Assembly (NCBI RefSeq): GCF_023218075.1
Contig: NZ_JALPTB010000016.1
Span: 1 to 64,000 of the forward strand
Length of the DNA stretch: 64,000 nt
DNA from: Rhodococcus sp. HM1
Lineage (GTDB): Bacteria > Actinomycetota > Actinomycetes > Mycobacteriales > Mycobacteriaceae
Direction: 5' to 3'
In this document: piece by piece, positions 17,686 through 24,794 of the stretch
Layout of the letters: every line of letters starts with the position of its first letter
How positions within the stretch are numbered: position 1 is the stretch's first letter
Program-made: the position numbers and the translations under genes
The notes under the pieces: generated by a model
Databases searched by the model: none
What the model was told of the DNA's origin: nothing
What the model saw: only the letters and a program-made list of their open reading frames with translations

Positions 17686-18300
17686 ATGAAACTCACGGTG
17701 ACCACGTTCGTCTCGATCGACGGAGTCGCACAGGGTCCGGGCGGACCCGAGGAGGATCTCAGCGGTGGCTTCGAGCGCGGTGGTTGGGTGGTGCCGCTGT
17801 TCGACGACGACACCGGCGCCTTCATCGAGGAAGTGTTCGGCCGGGTCGATGCGTTCCTGCTCGGCAGGAAGACCTACGACATCTTCGCCGCGTCGTGGCC
17901 GAACGCCACCGACCCCGACGACATCGTCGCCAACCGGCTCAACACCCTGCCCAAGTTCGTCGCCTCCACCACGCTGACCGACCCGAAGTGGGGACCGACC
18001 ACCGTACTCGACGACGACATCGTGTCTGCCGTGGCCGAGCTGAAGACCCGTCCCGGTCGTGAACTACAGGTTCACGGCAGTCTCGAGCTCGTGCGCACGC
18101 TCCACGAACACGATCTCGTGGACGAGTACAACCTGCTGACGTTCCCGGTCGTCGTCGGTCAGGGTCGCCGGCTGTTCGCCGAACGCGGTCTCGATACCCG
18201 GATGTCGCTCGTCGAGTCGCGCAGCACGAGCACGGGCGTGATCATCGCGGTGTACCGGCGGGAAGGGCGTGCCGAATTCGGAACGATGGAAGTCGAGTGA
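17686..18300 (+). CDS. RibD C-terminal/dihydrofolate reductase-like protein
   Basis: This 204-residue protein has the DHFR-like fold of the RibD C-terminal family. It opens with the strand TTFVSIDGVAQGPGG, then FLLGRKTYDIFAASWP, QVHGSLELVRTLHEHDLVDE and TFPVVVGQGRRLF. These match the stand-alone YyaP/YwjB-type reductases rather than a fused riboflavin enzyme. The ATG follows GAAGGGAG. Its reaction is unassigned; NADPH-dependent reduction is plausible. A 107-base nested hairpin begins five bases after its stop. Confidence 0.88.
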   Translation: MKLTVTTFVSIDGVAQGPGGPEEDLSGGFERGGWVVPLFDDDTGAFIEEVFGRVDAFLLGRKTYDIFAASWPNATDPDDIVANRLNTLPKFVASTTLTDPKWGPTTVLDDDIVSAVAELKTRPGRELQVHGSLELVRTLHEHDLVDEYNLLTFPVVVGQGRRLFAERGLDTRMSLVESRSTSTGVIIAVYRREGRAEFGTMEVE

Positions 18301-18304
18301 GTTC

Positions 18305-18411
18305 GATCCGGTCGGGAACTCGGTGAGCCCAGTGACACCCGGTTCGTGCTCACCCCTCCTCGAGCACGAATCCTGCTGGGCTACAGAACCTCTGACGTTC
18401 CCGACCGGATC
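18305..18411 (+). repeat. Long nested hairpin element (three stacked stems)
   Basis: The 107 bases fold back on themselves in three nested perfect stems. The outer stem pairs 18305-18319 with 18397-18411 (15 bases). The middle pairs AGCCCAG at 18326-18332 with CTGGGCT at 18376-18382. The inner pairs TTCGTGCTC at 18343-18351 with GAGCACGAA at 18362-18370. It lies between the RibD-like gene stop and the stop of the convergent headless CD225-like gene. It may be a bidirectional terminator, a structured RNA or a small mobile remnant. No T-tract follows. Confidence 0.75.
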
Positions 18412-18472
18412 AGCCGGCCGGCCGGACGCTGTCGATACGGATGTTTCGACGTCGACGCCGACCCGCCGACGG

Positions 18473-18814
18473 TCAGCGGTACGAGTAGTCCGAGTACGAC
18501 GGGAGATCGTTCATCGCCGACATGGCAGCGGCGAAGATGACCACGTAGAACACGATCAGCGCGACGACGAAGATCGCCCACACGAGCAACGCGATCCTGC
18601 CGAGTCGCTTCGCGCTGTCCGACGACGCCTGCGCACCCGCGTAGTCGCCCATCGCCCACAGCGGGTACACCTTCGCCGCGTGCGAGAGCGCCGAGAATGC
18701 GAGCGGCCAGAAGAAGATCAGTGCCGCGACCGCCCAGCCCGTGTTCTGCGGCGGCAGCGCCGGGCGGATCTGCTCGACGGGAGCGTTGTACTGGAATCCG
18801 CCGGGCCGAATGTT
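18473..18814 (-). pseudogene. CD225/dispanin-like membrane protein lacking its start
   Basis: In one minus-strand frame about 114 residues read as a CD225-type two-helix membrane protein. It has a proline-rich head, a first helix with ALIFFWPLAFSALSHAAKVY, the loop GDYAGAQASSDSAKRLGR, a second helix with LLVWAIFVVALIVFYVVIF, and a Tyr-rich tail. The frame has no ATG, GTG or TTG before the first helix. It is open only back to the TAA at 18905, through a perfect palindrome at 18859-18900. The only start (GTG 18670) would remove the first helix. The gene seems to have lost its 5' end; a rare ATT start at about 18811 cannot be excluded. Confidence 0.6.
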
Positions 18815-18858
18815 CTGAACCTGTTGATGTTCCCACGACTTTGTGGGCCTTCGGCCCC

Positions 18859-18900
18859 GGTGTGCCTTTCTGGCGGTCAGGGCCGCCAGAAAGGCACACC
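18859..18900. repeat. GTGTGCCTTT palindrome, copy 1
   Basis: A perfect 18-base inverted repeat has a 6-base loop. Its core, TGTGCCTTTCTGGCGG, pairs with its reverse complement. It starts five bases beyond the stop of the TetR gene at 18905, on the broken side of the CD225-like gene. A second copy with the same core and loop size lies at 47708-47757. It may act as a terminator and as a dispersed repeat. Confidence 0.85.
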
Positions 18901-18904
18901 GCCG

Positions 18905-19504
18905 TTACAGCGCCGCGCGCGCTCCGGCGATGTACGCGTCGGCGTCGAAATCCTCGATCAACGATTTCTGGACGATGAATCCCTGGGCGAGACCCAGAAC
19001 GATCGGCGCGCGTTCGGCGGCCCATGTACGCGGGGCGGTTCCGATCGCGGACGGATTCTCCTCGGCCCACGCGGCGAGCAGGTCCGTCACGAAGGCGCGC
19101 AGTCGGCCGAACACCGCGCGGACGAGTTCACCGATTTCGGGGTCGATGGTGCCCTCCGCCCACAGCTGGAGGACGGCGCTGCCGAGTCCGCCTTCGTCGA
19201 GCTTGTGCAGGAGTGCGGCGATGATGTCGCCGGGCCCTTCGACCGCGAATCCGCTGTCGTCCGTGAGTGCACTGCCCCGATCGCCGAGTACGTGGTCGGC
19301 GACGGCGACGAGGAGCTCCTGCTTGCCGCCGAAGTAGCCGTAGATCGCGCCGGCCGACAAACCGGATTCGGCGATGATGTCGGCCATCGTCGTGCGCTGG
19401 TATCCCGAGCGCGCGAAGCAGCGCAGGGCGGCATCGATGATCTCCGCGCGCCGCGCGACACGATGCGCCTGACTGACTCTGGGCACGACCGGTTTTCCTT
19501 CCAT
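18905..19504 (-). CDS. TetR family regulator of the divergent permease
   Basis: This 199-residue protein has a clear TetR DNA-binding domain, with ALRCFARSGYQRTTMADI and GLSAGAIYGYFGGKQELL at about 27-65, and a helical ligand domain. It is divergent from a membrane protein gene. The 78-base gap contains the perfect palindrome AACGAATATTCGTT, a likely operator for both genes. It is probably a local repressor of the permease that responds to an exported compound. The ATG is at 19504. Confidence 0.92.
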   Translation of the reverse strand: MEGKPVVPRVSQAHRVARRAEIIDAALRCFARSGYQRTTMADIIAESGLSAGAIYGYFGGKQELLVAVADHVLGDRGSALTDDSGFAVEGPGDIIAALLHKLDEGGLGSAVLQLWAEGTIDPEIGELVRAVFGRLRAFVTDLLAAWAEENPSAIGTAPRTWAAERAPIVLGLAQGFIVQKSLIEDFDADAYIAGARAAL

Positions 19505-19550
19505 CCTCTCGAGCTGTTGACAAGCACCTTATCCGAGGTCTTCCATAGAG

Positions 19551-19564
19551 AACGAATATTCGTT
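19551..19564. promoter_or_regulatory. AACGAATATTCGTT operator for the TetR/permease pair
   Basis: This perfect 14-base palindrome lies 19 bases before the permease start and 47 bases from the TetR start, and is AT-rich against a GC-rich background. A TTGACA at 19517-19522 could be a -35 element for the permease gene, which would place the site near the -10/+1 region. Confidence 0.65.
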
Positions 19565-19582
19565 TTCAATGGGAGGGTCCCC

Positions 19583-20596
19583 ATGAGCCACACCCCGGCA
19601 GCATCGGGCAGCACCCCCGTTGCGCGCGCGATCGCACTGGCGGTCGGTGCCGCCGCGATCGTCGGAATCGTTCTGCTGGCCTTCACGTGGCCTGCCGTCA
19701 CGTCGGAACCCCGCGACCTCCCCGTCGCGGTCGCGGGACCGGAAGCCGCGGTCGCACAGGTCACCGGTGTCGTCGCGGCGCAGGCCGGCGAGGCGCTCGC
19801 ACCCACGCCCGTGAGCGACCGCGCGGCTGCGGTCGAGGCCATCGAGCAGCGAGAGGTCTACGGCGCGATCGTGCTCGGTTCAGCGCCCGGCGAGGCACCC
19901 GAGGTCCTGATTGCAACAGCCGCGAATCCTCAAGTCGCCCAGATGCTTCAAGCGATAGCAGCGCAGCTGGGTCAACGGATCGGTGCGGCCGTCACCGTGA
20001 CCGACGTGGTGCCTTTCGACGACGCCGATCCGCGCGGCGCGAAGATCTCGGCGGCCGCGTTCCCGCTGGTCCTCGGCGGCATGGCGGGCGCCGTGATCAT
20101 CTCGGTCGCGATCGGCACGGCCCTCCCCCGCGTCGTGGCACTCGTGGCGTACGCGGTCGCCGGTGGGCTGCTGCTTGCCGGTATTCTCCACGCCTGGTTC
20201 GGGGGACTTCACGGCAGTTTCTGGGTCAACGCCACCGCGATCGGGTTGACGATCGTGGCGATCTCGGCACCGATCGTGGGATTGCGCAGCCTCCTCGGCA
20301 TGCCCGGCATCGGGGTCGGCGCGGTGCTGATGATGCTGATCGCGAATCCGATCTCCGCCGCCGCGATTCCGGTCGAGTTCATCCTCGCCCCGTGGGGTGC
20401 GATCGGCCAGTGGTTCCCGCCGGGCGCGGGCGCGACCCTGCTGCGGGAACTGTCGTACTTCCCCGACGCGAACACCGCGTTCCCGTGGACGGTCCTGGCC
20501 GTGTGGGCGGCAGCCGGCGTGCTGTTGACATGCATCGCCGCCGCGCGGGAATCGAAGGTCGTCGACGAGACCGAGGAACTCGCAACCGTCGGCTGA
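19583..20596 (+). CDS. ABC-2-type membrane permease-like protein
   Basis: This 337-residue protein has an N-terminal anchor helix (AIALAVGAAAIVGIVLLAF) and an external domain of about 130 residues. Five or six helices follow in the C-terminal half, including VLGGMAGAVIISVAIGTAL and VGAVLMMLIANPISAAAI. This is the layout of YhgE/Pip- or ABC-2-type membrane proteins that export drugs or cell-wall compounds. No ATPase gene is adjacent. ATG 19583 has GGGAGGG just upstream. A much longer frame back to 18269 is a shadow. The divergent TetR gene probably controls it. Confidence 0.82.
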   Translation: MSHTPAASGSTPVARAIALAVGAAAIVGIVLLAFTWPAVTSEPRDLPVAVAGPEAAVAQVTGVVAAQAGEALAPTPVSDRAAAVEAIEQREVYGAIVLGSAPGEAPEVLIATAANPQVAQMLQAIAAQLGQRIGAAVTVTDVVPFDDADPRGAKISAAAFPLVLGGMAGAVIISVAIGTALPRVVALVAYAVAGGLLLAGILHAWFGGLHGSFWVNATAIGLTIVAISAPIVGLRSLLGMPGIGVGAVLMMLIANPISAAAIPVEFILAPWGAIGQWFPPGAGATLLRELSYFPDANTAFPWTVLAVWAAAGVLLTCIAAARESKVVDETEELATVG

Positions 20597-20602
20597 TCGG
20601 AG

Positions 20603-20633
20603 TTGAGTTTCACGTTGGTTGAAACCCGATGAT
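20603..20633 (+). promoter_or_regulatory. MerR-type promoter with long spacer
   Basis: A dyad, GTTTCA at 20607-20612 and TGAAAC at 20620-20625, lies between a TTGAGT -35 (20603-20608) and a GATGAT -10 (20628-20633). The spacer is 19 bases, the hallmark of MerR-regulated promoters, and the adjacent gene encodes a MerR protein. Transcription would start close to GTG 20640, which favours a leaderless message. Confidence 0.6.
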
Positions 20634-20639
20634 GGCGTG

Positions 20640-21722
20640 GTGCAACCTTCTGATCTCATGTCGATCGGGGTCTTCGCCGGGCGTTCCGGCCTGACCCCGA
20701 GCGCGCTGCGATTCTACGCCGACTCGGAGCTGTTGGTGCCGGCCGAGGTCGATCCCGTATCGGGTTACCGCTTCTACCGTCCCGACCAGCTGCCCCGCGC
20801 GGACATGCTCCGGCAGCTCCGCGAGATCGGCATGCCGCTGGCGGCGGTCAGAGCAGCCTTGGACGCGGGACCGGCCGAGGCGGCCCGGATGATCGACCAA
20901 CACGTCGCGAAGGTGCTCGAGGATGCCGCCGCAGCCCGACGGCAAGCCGCTCGCCTTACCGCGGCGCTGACCGATGCACCCGGCATTCCGATCGCCACGT
21001 TGAAAGGACCGGTGCTGGCCGACGCGGTCGAACAGGTCTCGAGCGCGACAGCGCGGGAGCCATCGATGCCGGTGCTCGACGGCATCCACATCGAGGCCGG
21101 TCCGCACGCGATCACCCTGACCGCAACCGATCGGTACCGGCTCTCGACGCGCACCCTGGTGCCCGACGAACCGACGGCTGCCACCTGGTCCGCGACGGTC
21201 GATGCAGGAGACCTGCGTGCCGCGGCAAACGAGATGCGCCGCTGCGCAACGGTCCACGTGGAAGCGTCGACGCACGGAATCCGGTTGAGAGTCGCGGAGC
21301 GCGACGATCTGCACTGCAGACTCGTCGCCGAGCCCTTCCCCGACTATCGGGCGATGCTCGCGAACCTACCGGAACCCAGCACTCGTGTGACCGTCGCCAA
21401 GAACCTGCTCCTGCGGGCCCTGGAGGACGACGCCGGCGAGCAAGTCGCGCTGAGCGTGACCGACGGCGTTCCCGAATTCCTCACCGATGACGAACAATCC
21501 CTCGGATCACTGGACGCCGGGGCGACGGGATCCGACATCCGAATCTCGTTCCAGCTCACGACGTTCTACCCGGCAATCAGTACCGCGATCGGCCCCGACG
21601 TGATGCTGGACCTACGGGGACAGGACCTGCCCGTCACGGTGCGGTCCGCCGACCGCGGCGACCTCACGACCCTCGCCATGCCCATCGACCCCGAGGAGCA
21701 TCCCGATGACCGTCTCCGGTGA
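20640..21722 (+). CDS. MerR regulator fused to a DNA polymerase III beta-clamp-like domain
   Basis: The N-terminal 110 residues are a MerR regulator: MSIGVFAGRSGLTPSALRFY for the winged helix and GYRFYRPDQLPRADMLRQLR for the wing, followed by a dimerisation coiled coil. Residues from about 115 to the end form a sliding-clamp-like region with DnaN signatures: LTATDRYRLSTRTL, AEPFPDYRAML, and a terminal MPI like the DnaN C-terminus. The fold is usually the replication clamp, so here it probably serves as a sensor or partner domain. The start is uncertain: GTG 20640 fits a leaderless transcript, ATG 20658 is the last possible start, and TTG 20619 is unlikely. It overlaps the next gene by 17 bases. 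Confidence 0.88.
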   Translation: MQPSDLMSIGVFAGRSGLTPSALRFYADSELLVPAEVDPVSGYRFYRPDQLPRADMLRQLREIGMPLAAVRAALDAGPAEAARMIDQHVAKVLEDAAAARRQAARLTAALTDAPGIPIATLKGPVLADAVEQVSSATAREPSMPVLDGIHIEAGPHAITLTATDRYRLSTRTLVPDEPTAATWSATVDAGDLRAAANEMRRCATVHVEASTHGIRLRVAERDDLHCRLVAEPFPDYRAMLANLPEPSTRVTVAKNLLLRALEDDAGEQVALSVTDGVPEFLTDDEQSLGSLDAGATGSDIRISFQLTTFYPAISTAIGPDVMLDLRGQDLPVTVRSADRGDLTTLAMPIDPEEHPDDRLR

Positions 21723-22212
21723 TCCCGACCCGACCATGGATGCCATCGCACAAGCCGTCACCGAAGGACGATCCGGTGACCCTGAAGACGCTCGGAAACA
21801 GTTGCTGGCCTTGTGGTCCGAGATCGGCGTCCTCGGTGATCCACTGCACCGCTGCACGCTCGCGCACTACTTGGCAGACCTCTACGCCGATCCCGCCCAA
21901 GCCCTGGCCTGGGACATTCGCGCCCTCGACGCCGCCGCTGCCGTGACCGAGCAACGAGTGCAAGAACACCACGCCGATCTGCACATCGCCGGCTTCTATC
22001 CGTCACTGCACCTGAACCTGGCCGACAACTTCCGTCGACTCGGCTCCTTCGATGCCGCCACCGATCACGTCACCGCAGCCCGCAAGCACGCGCCGAACCT
22101 GCCGGACGGGCCGTACGGCGATACCATTCGGGCCGCCATCGACGAGGTCGGCGACGCCATCGTCAGGAAGGACCGTACGCAACGCGCCTCCGCGCCCGGA
22201 ACTTCCGTATAA
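21706..22212 (+). CDS. Helical partner protein of the MerR-clamp fusion
   Basis: This 168-residue protein is almost entirely helical, with TPR-like stretches such as HRCTLAHYLADLYADPAQAL and LHLNLADNFRRLGSFDAA. It has no signal peptide or membrane segment. It begins 17 bases before the end of the MerR-clamp gene, so the two are co-translated and probably form one unit. I know no function for this family. TPR-like folds usually mediate protein contacts, so it could bind the clamp domain. Confidence 0.8.
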   Translation: MTVSGDPDPTMDAIAQAVTEGRSGDPEDARKQLLALWSEIGVLGDPLHRCTLAHYLADLYADPAQALAWDIRALDAAAAVTEQRVQEHHADLHIAGFYPSLHLNLADNFRRLGSFDAATDHVTAARKHAPNLPDGPYGDTIRAAIDEVGDAIVRKDRTQRASAPGTSV

Positions 22213-22224
22213 CGACGCGGAGGT

Positions 22225-23097
22225 TCAACGACGCACCGTGCCGAGCACCCGACGCGCCATGTGCGCCATGCCTGCGGCGTTCGGGTGCAGCGCGCTCGAC
22301 GACGGGCCGGCCTGGCGCCCCTCGAACCACCGTTGCCCGGGAGCGGCGCACGCGTCGTGCCCTTCCGCCCCTGCGGTGACGTCGACGAACTCGGCACCGG
22401 CGGTCGCGGCCGCCGTGGCGAGGACGCCGTTCATCATCGCGAAGAAGCCTTTCGCCCATACCGCGTCGGCGTCGCTGATCGGCAGGTTGGGCCAGCATCC
22501 GCGATCACCGAAGATTCCACCGTGCCCGACCAGCACGACGCGCGCAGCCGGGGCCTTCAACCTGATCGCGGTGAGCGTCGACCACACCTTCGGACCGAGT
22601 CCGGCGAGTGCGGACAGCGCCCGGCCGGTGACCGCCGGATTGTTTCGGCATCCGGCATCACCACCCGGCGCAGTGGCGTAACACGGGGAAACCAGTGTGG
22701 GCCAACTGATGTCGTTACCCCCGATGCTCAGTGTCACGAGTGTGGTGTCCGACGGCATCTGCTCGATCTGCGGCGGCACCGGCCCCTTCGACGTGTGCTG
22801 CGGAGTGTTTGTCACGTGCTCGGTGTGCGCTCCGGTGCATGACAGGTTGAGGAACGACGCCGCGCCCACTCCCTGCGCGACGAGCGTCGGATAGCCGAGG
22901 TCGGAGCGTTCGCACGCATTGGTCTGCGTAGCCGGGTCCAGGGACGGGCCGGCGGCCCTGGAGTCTCCGAGCGCGACGTACCGCACACCACCGTTCGCAG
23001 GGACGGCAGATGCCGTGGCCGGAAGCGCGAACGAGACAGCGGCGGTGGTCGCGACGACGGCGGCGGTGACGGCGGCGCGGATTCCAACGGGCTTCAT
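22225..23097 (-). CDS. Secreted SGNH-family esterase/lipase
   Basis: This 290-residue protein starts with a signal peptide (KPVGIRAAVTAAVVATTAAV to about residue 32). An SGNH hydrolase follows: block I VALGDSRAAG with the nucleophilic Ser, block III SIGGNDISW and block V SALHPNAAGM with the catalytic His. Six cysteines (for example in NACERSD, LSCTG, SPCYATAPGGDAGCR) suggest disulfides outside the cell. It resembles Streptomyces-type lipases. The start is ATG 23097; the longer frame adds residues before the signal peptide. The stop is 12 bases from the convergent partner gene. Confidence 0.9.
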   Translation of the reverse strand: MKPVGIRAAVTAAVVATTAAVSFALPATASAVPANGGVRYVALGDSRAAGPSLDPATQTNACERSDLGYPTLVAQGVGAASFLNLSCTGAHTEHVTNTPQHTSKGPVPPQIEQMPSDTTLVTLSIGGNDISWPTLVSPCYATAPGGDAGCRNNPAVTGRALSALAGLGPKVWSTLTAIRLKAPAARVVLVGHGGIFGDRGCWPNLPISDADAVWAKGFFAMMNGVLATAAATAGAEFVDVTAGAEGHDACAAPGQRWFEGRQAGPSSSALHPNAAGMAHMARRVLGTVRR

Positions 23098-23980
23098 GAT
23101 CAGCAGTATCTGTGACGAGCACCGTGACGACGGGGAGATTGGGCGTCGCGTTTCTGTGTCCGGAAACAACGAGCGCAGGCGGCGCACCCGTTTTTCCGCA
23201 GGTGGCGCACCCGTTTTCCGAGCGAGCGGCACATTCAGTCGATCTGAGAAGACGAGCGGTACATTCGCTCGGACGCGGCTCTCGCGACAGCGACACGCCG
23301 ATGAAGATAGAACACCCGTTCGAGTTGACCACCCTCACCGCGCGTGGCACCATCTCAAGATCACCTGAAAACAGGTCGACCCCGGCCGGTGCGCCAACAC
23401 CGATCCGGGGTCTGGGCACACGACAGAAGGAAGCTGTCATGCACCGTAGGCTGGATTCTATCCACGCGCCCGATCGAGGCGCGCATCGGCGAGCGACTCC
23501 GCTCGATCCCCTGTCGACGTCCTAACACTTCCGCCCTTCGACCCCGCCGGTCGAGGGGCCACAGGCGTTCCACTTACACGGTTGTGCACGAGGGCCGTTC
23601 CGGTAACCGAGGCATGACCGTGCCCGTCGCTACCCTCCCGTAGTCCGACGTCAGCGCATCGCCGCTGCGGGTCTCCGGCCACGGAGCCGAACCCGAAACC
23701 GACAGGGCACCAGTACCTTCAGCCTCCGCAGCTGGTGGCGGAGCACCCGATCGCACGGGTCGACACGAACGACCGGGTCCAGCCGAAGCCACACGTCACC
23801 ACCCGACGTGGGGCCAGAAGTGCTGGCCGAGACGGTCTATCGGGGTATGGCGACCGGGCAGCGTTGGGGAAGGGGCCGAGCAGACTCAGCGACCCGTAGG
23901 GTCTCCGATCGGTTCAAAGCAGCCGCCCGCAGGGCGTCCGTTTCCTACGCGTTGCCCGTCCACAGAACTGTCAGCCTGCA
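23098..23980. other. 883-base stretch without a recognisable gene
   Basis: None of the open frames here has convincing coding character or a recognised motif. A 28-codon frame at 23440-23526 has a good AAGGAAG, but its protein (Arg/His-rich) is unlike anything known. The region holds two sets of short direct repeats at 23175-23219 and 23223-23266, and small stems such as TTCGACC/GGTCGA near 23538. It may be regulatory leader DNA, an unrecognised structured RNA, or decayed sequence. Confidence 0.5.
23175..23266. repeat. Two sets of short direct repeats
   Basis: A 23-base unit (23175-23197) built around GGCGCACCCGTTTTTCC is repeated at once as 23198-23219 with two differences. It is followed by CGAGCGGCACATTC (23223-23236) and CGAGCGGTACATTC (23253-23266), exactly 30 bases apart. 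They lie 80-170 bases upstream of the secreted esterase start, so they could be binding sites for a regulator of that gene. Confidence 0.7.
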
Positions 23981-24697
23981 TCAACAGCTATGAGGCTCAT
24001 CCTCTTTCACAACCGACAGGACCGCATCCCCTTCGCCGATGACGACACCGGCCTTCGGAGTCTGCTCGACAACCACCCAGTTCCGATCCAACAACTGAGC
24101 GCGGCCCGCGCCCGTCGCATCGACGCTCTTCGAATAGAAGACGCCAGCGGTCTGGATCGTGTCCTGCGCCTCTTGAAGATTCATGCATACAACATCCGGC
24201 ATGATCGCCGTCGCCGATGGGCTGGGTGTGTGTGCCGTGGCCGCCGCGGCTGCCGTCACGGGCGCAGCGCCCGAAGTGTTGGGCGGTGCGGTGGGCGTGG
24301 TCATGGCATCGTCGTCCGACGGGGATTCGAGCCCGTCGGAGATGTCGGAGATGATCCCGAAGATCACGAACGCGGCGGCGACGAGCGCCGCAATGACGAC
24401 GCCTCGGCGGACCTTCGGCGACTGCGGTGCCGGGGGTGGCGGCGCGAAGGCCGCCGGATCCCCGGCCAGGTATGCGAGGTGCCCGGCCTCCGCGCGGGCA
24501 GCCAGGCCCGCATACTCGGCCTGCTTCCGCGCCCGGTAGTCCCGAATGGGTTTGCCGACAGCGAGGTACGCAAGGATTGCGGTGAACACGAGCTGGGTGA
24601 AAGAGGCCGAGAACTTGCCGTGGATCAGCTCCACGAATGCCAACCACAACGTGATGCCCGCGAACATCCCCGCGAGCACCCTCAGGTAGGGCTTCAC
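23981..24697 (-). CDS. Membrane protein with C-terminal PASTA domain
   Basis: This 238-residue protein has two N-terminal membrane helices (LAGMFAGITLWLAFVELI and TQLVFTAILAYLAVG) and a cytoplasmic loop with PPPPAPQSPKVRRG. A third helix (VVIAALVAAAFVIFGII) precedes a Thr/Ala/Pro linker. One PASTA domain of about 70 residues follows, from IMPDVVCMNLQEAQDTI. PASTA domains usually bind muropeptides, so a cell-wall sensing role outside the membrane is likely. There is no kinase domain. Of two nearby GTG codons I chose 24697 because AAGGAG is correctly spaced only from it. The function is otherwise unknown. Confidence 0.82.
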   Translation of the reverse strand: MKPYLRVLAGMFAGITLWLAFVELIHGKFSASFTQLVFTAILAYLAVGKPIRDYRARKQAEYAGLAARAEAGHLAYLAGDPAAFAPPPPAPQSPKVRRGVVIAALVAAAFVIFGIISDISDGLESPSDDDAMTTPTAPPNTSGAAPVTAAAAATAHTPSPSATAIMPDVVCMNLQEAQDTIQTAGVFYSKSVDATGAGRAQLLDRNWVVVEQTPKAGVVIGEGDAVLSVVKEDEPHSC

Positions 24698-24794
24698 GTG
24701 CACTCCTTCACCGATCCGGGGGCACGTGTCGTGCCGTGACCTCGCTGCTCAGATCGAGCGTAGCGATCCTGCCGTTACCGGCACCCGGCCGACG

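Noticed and set aside
18269-19582. Upstream extension of the permease frame by 438 codons
   Set aside because: It crosses the TetR gene, the palindrome, the nested hairpin and the RibD-like gene end; ATG 19583 has a strong ribosome-binding site and starts the membrane protein.
23098-23980. Possible RNase P RNA, M-box, cobalamin or cyclic-di-AMP riboswitch
   Set aside because: I compared the region by eye with the conserved cores that I remember for these RNAs and found no match on either strand.
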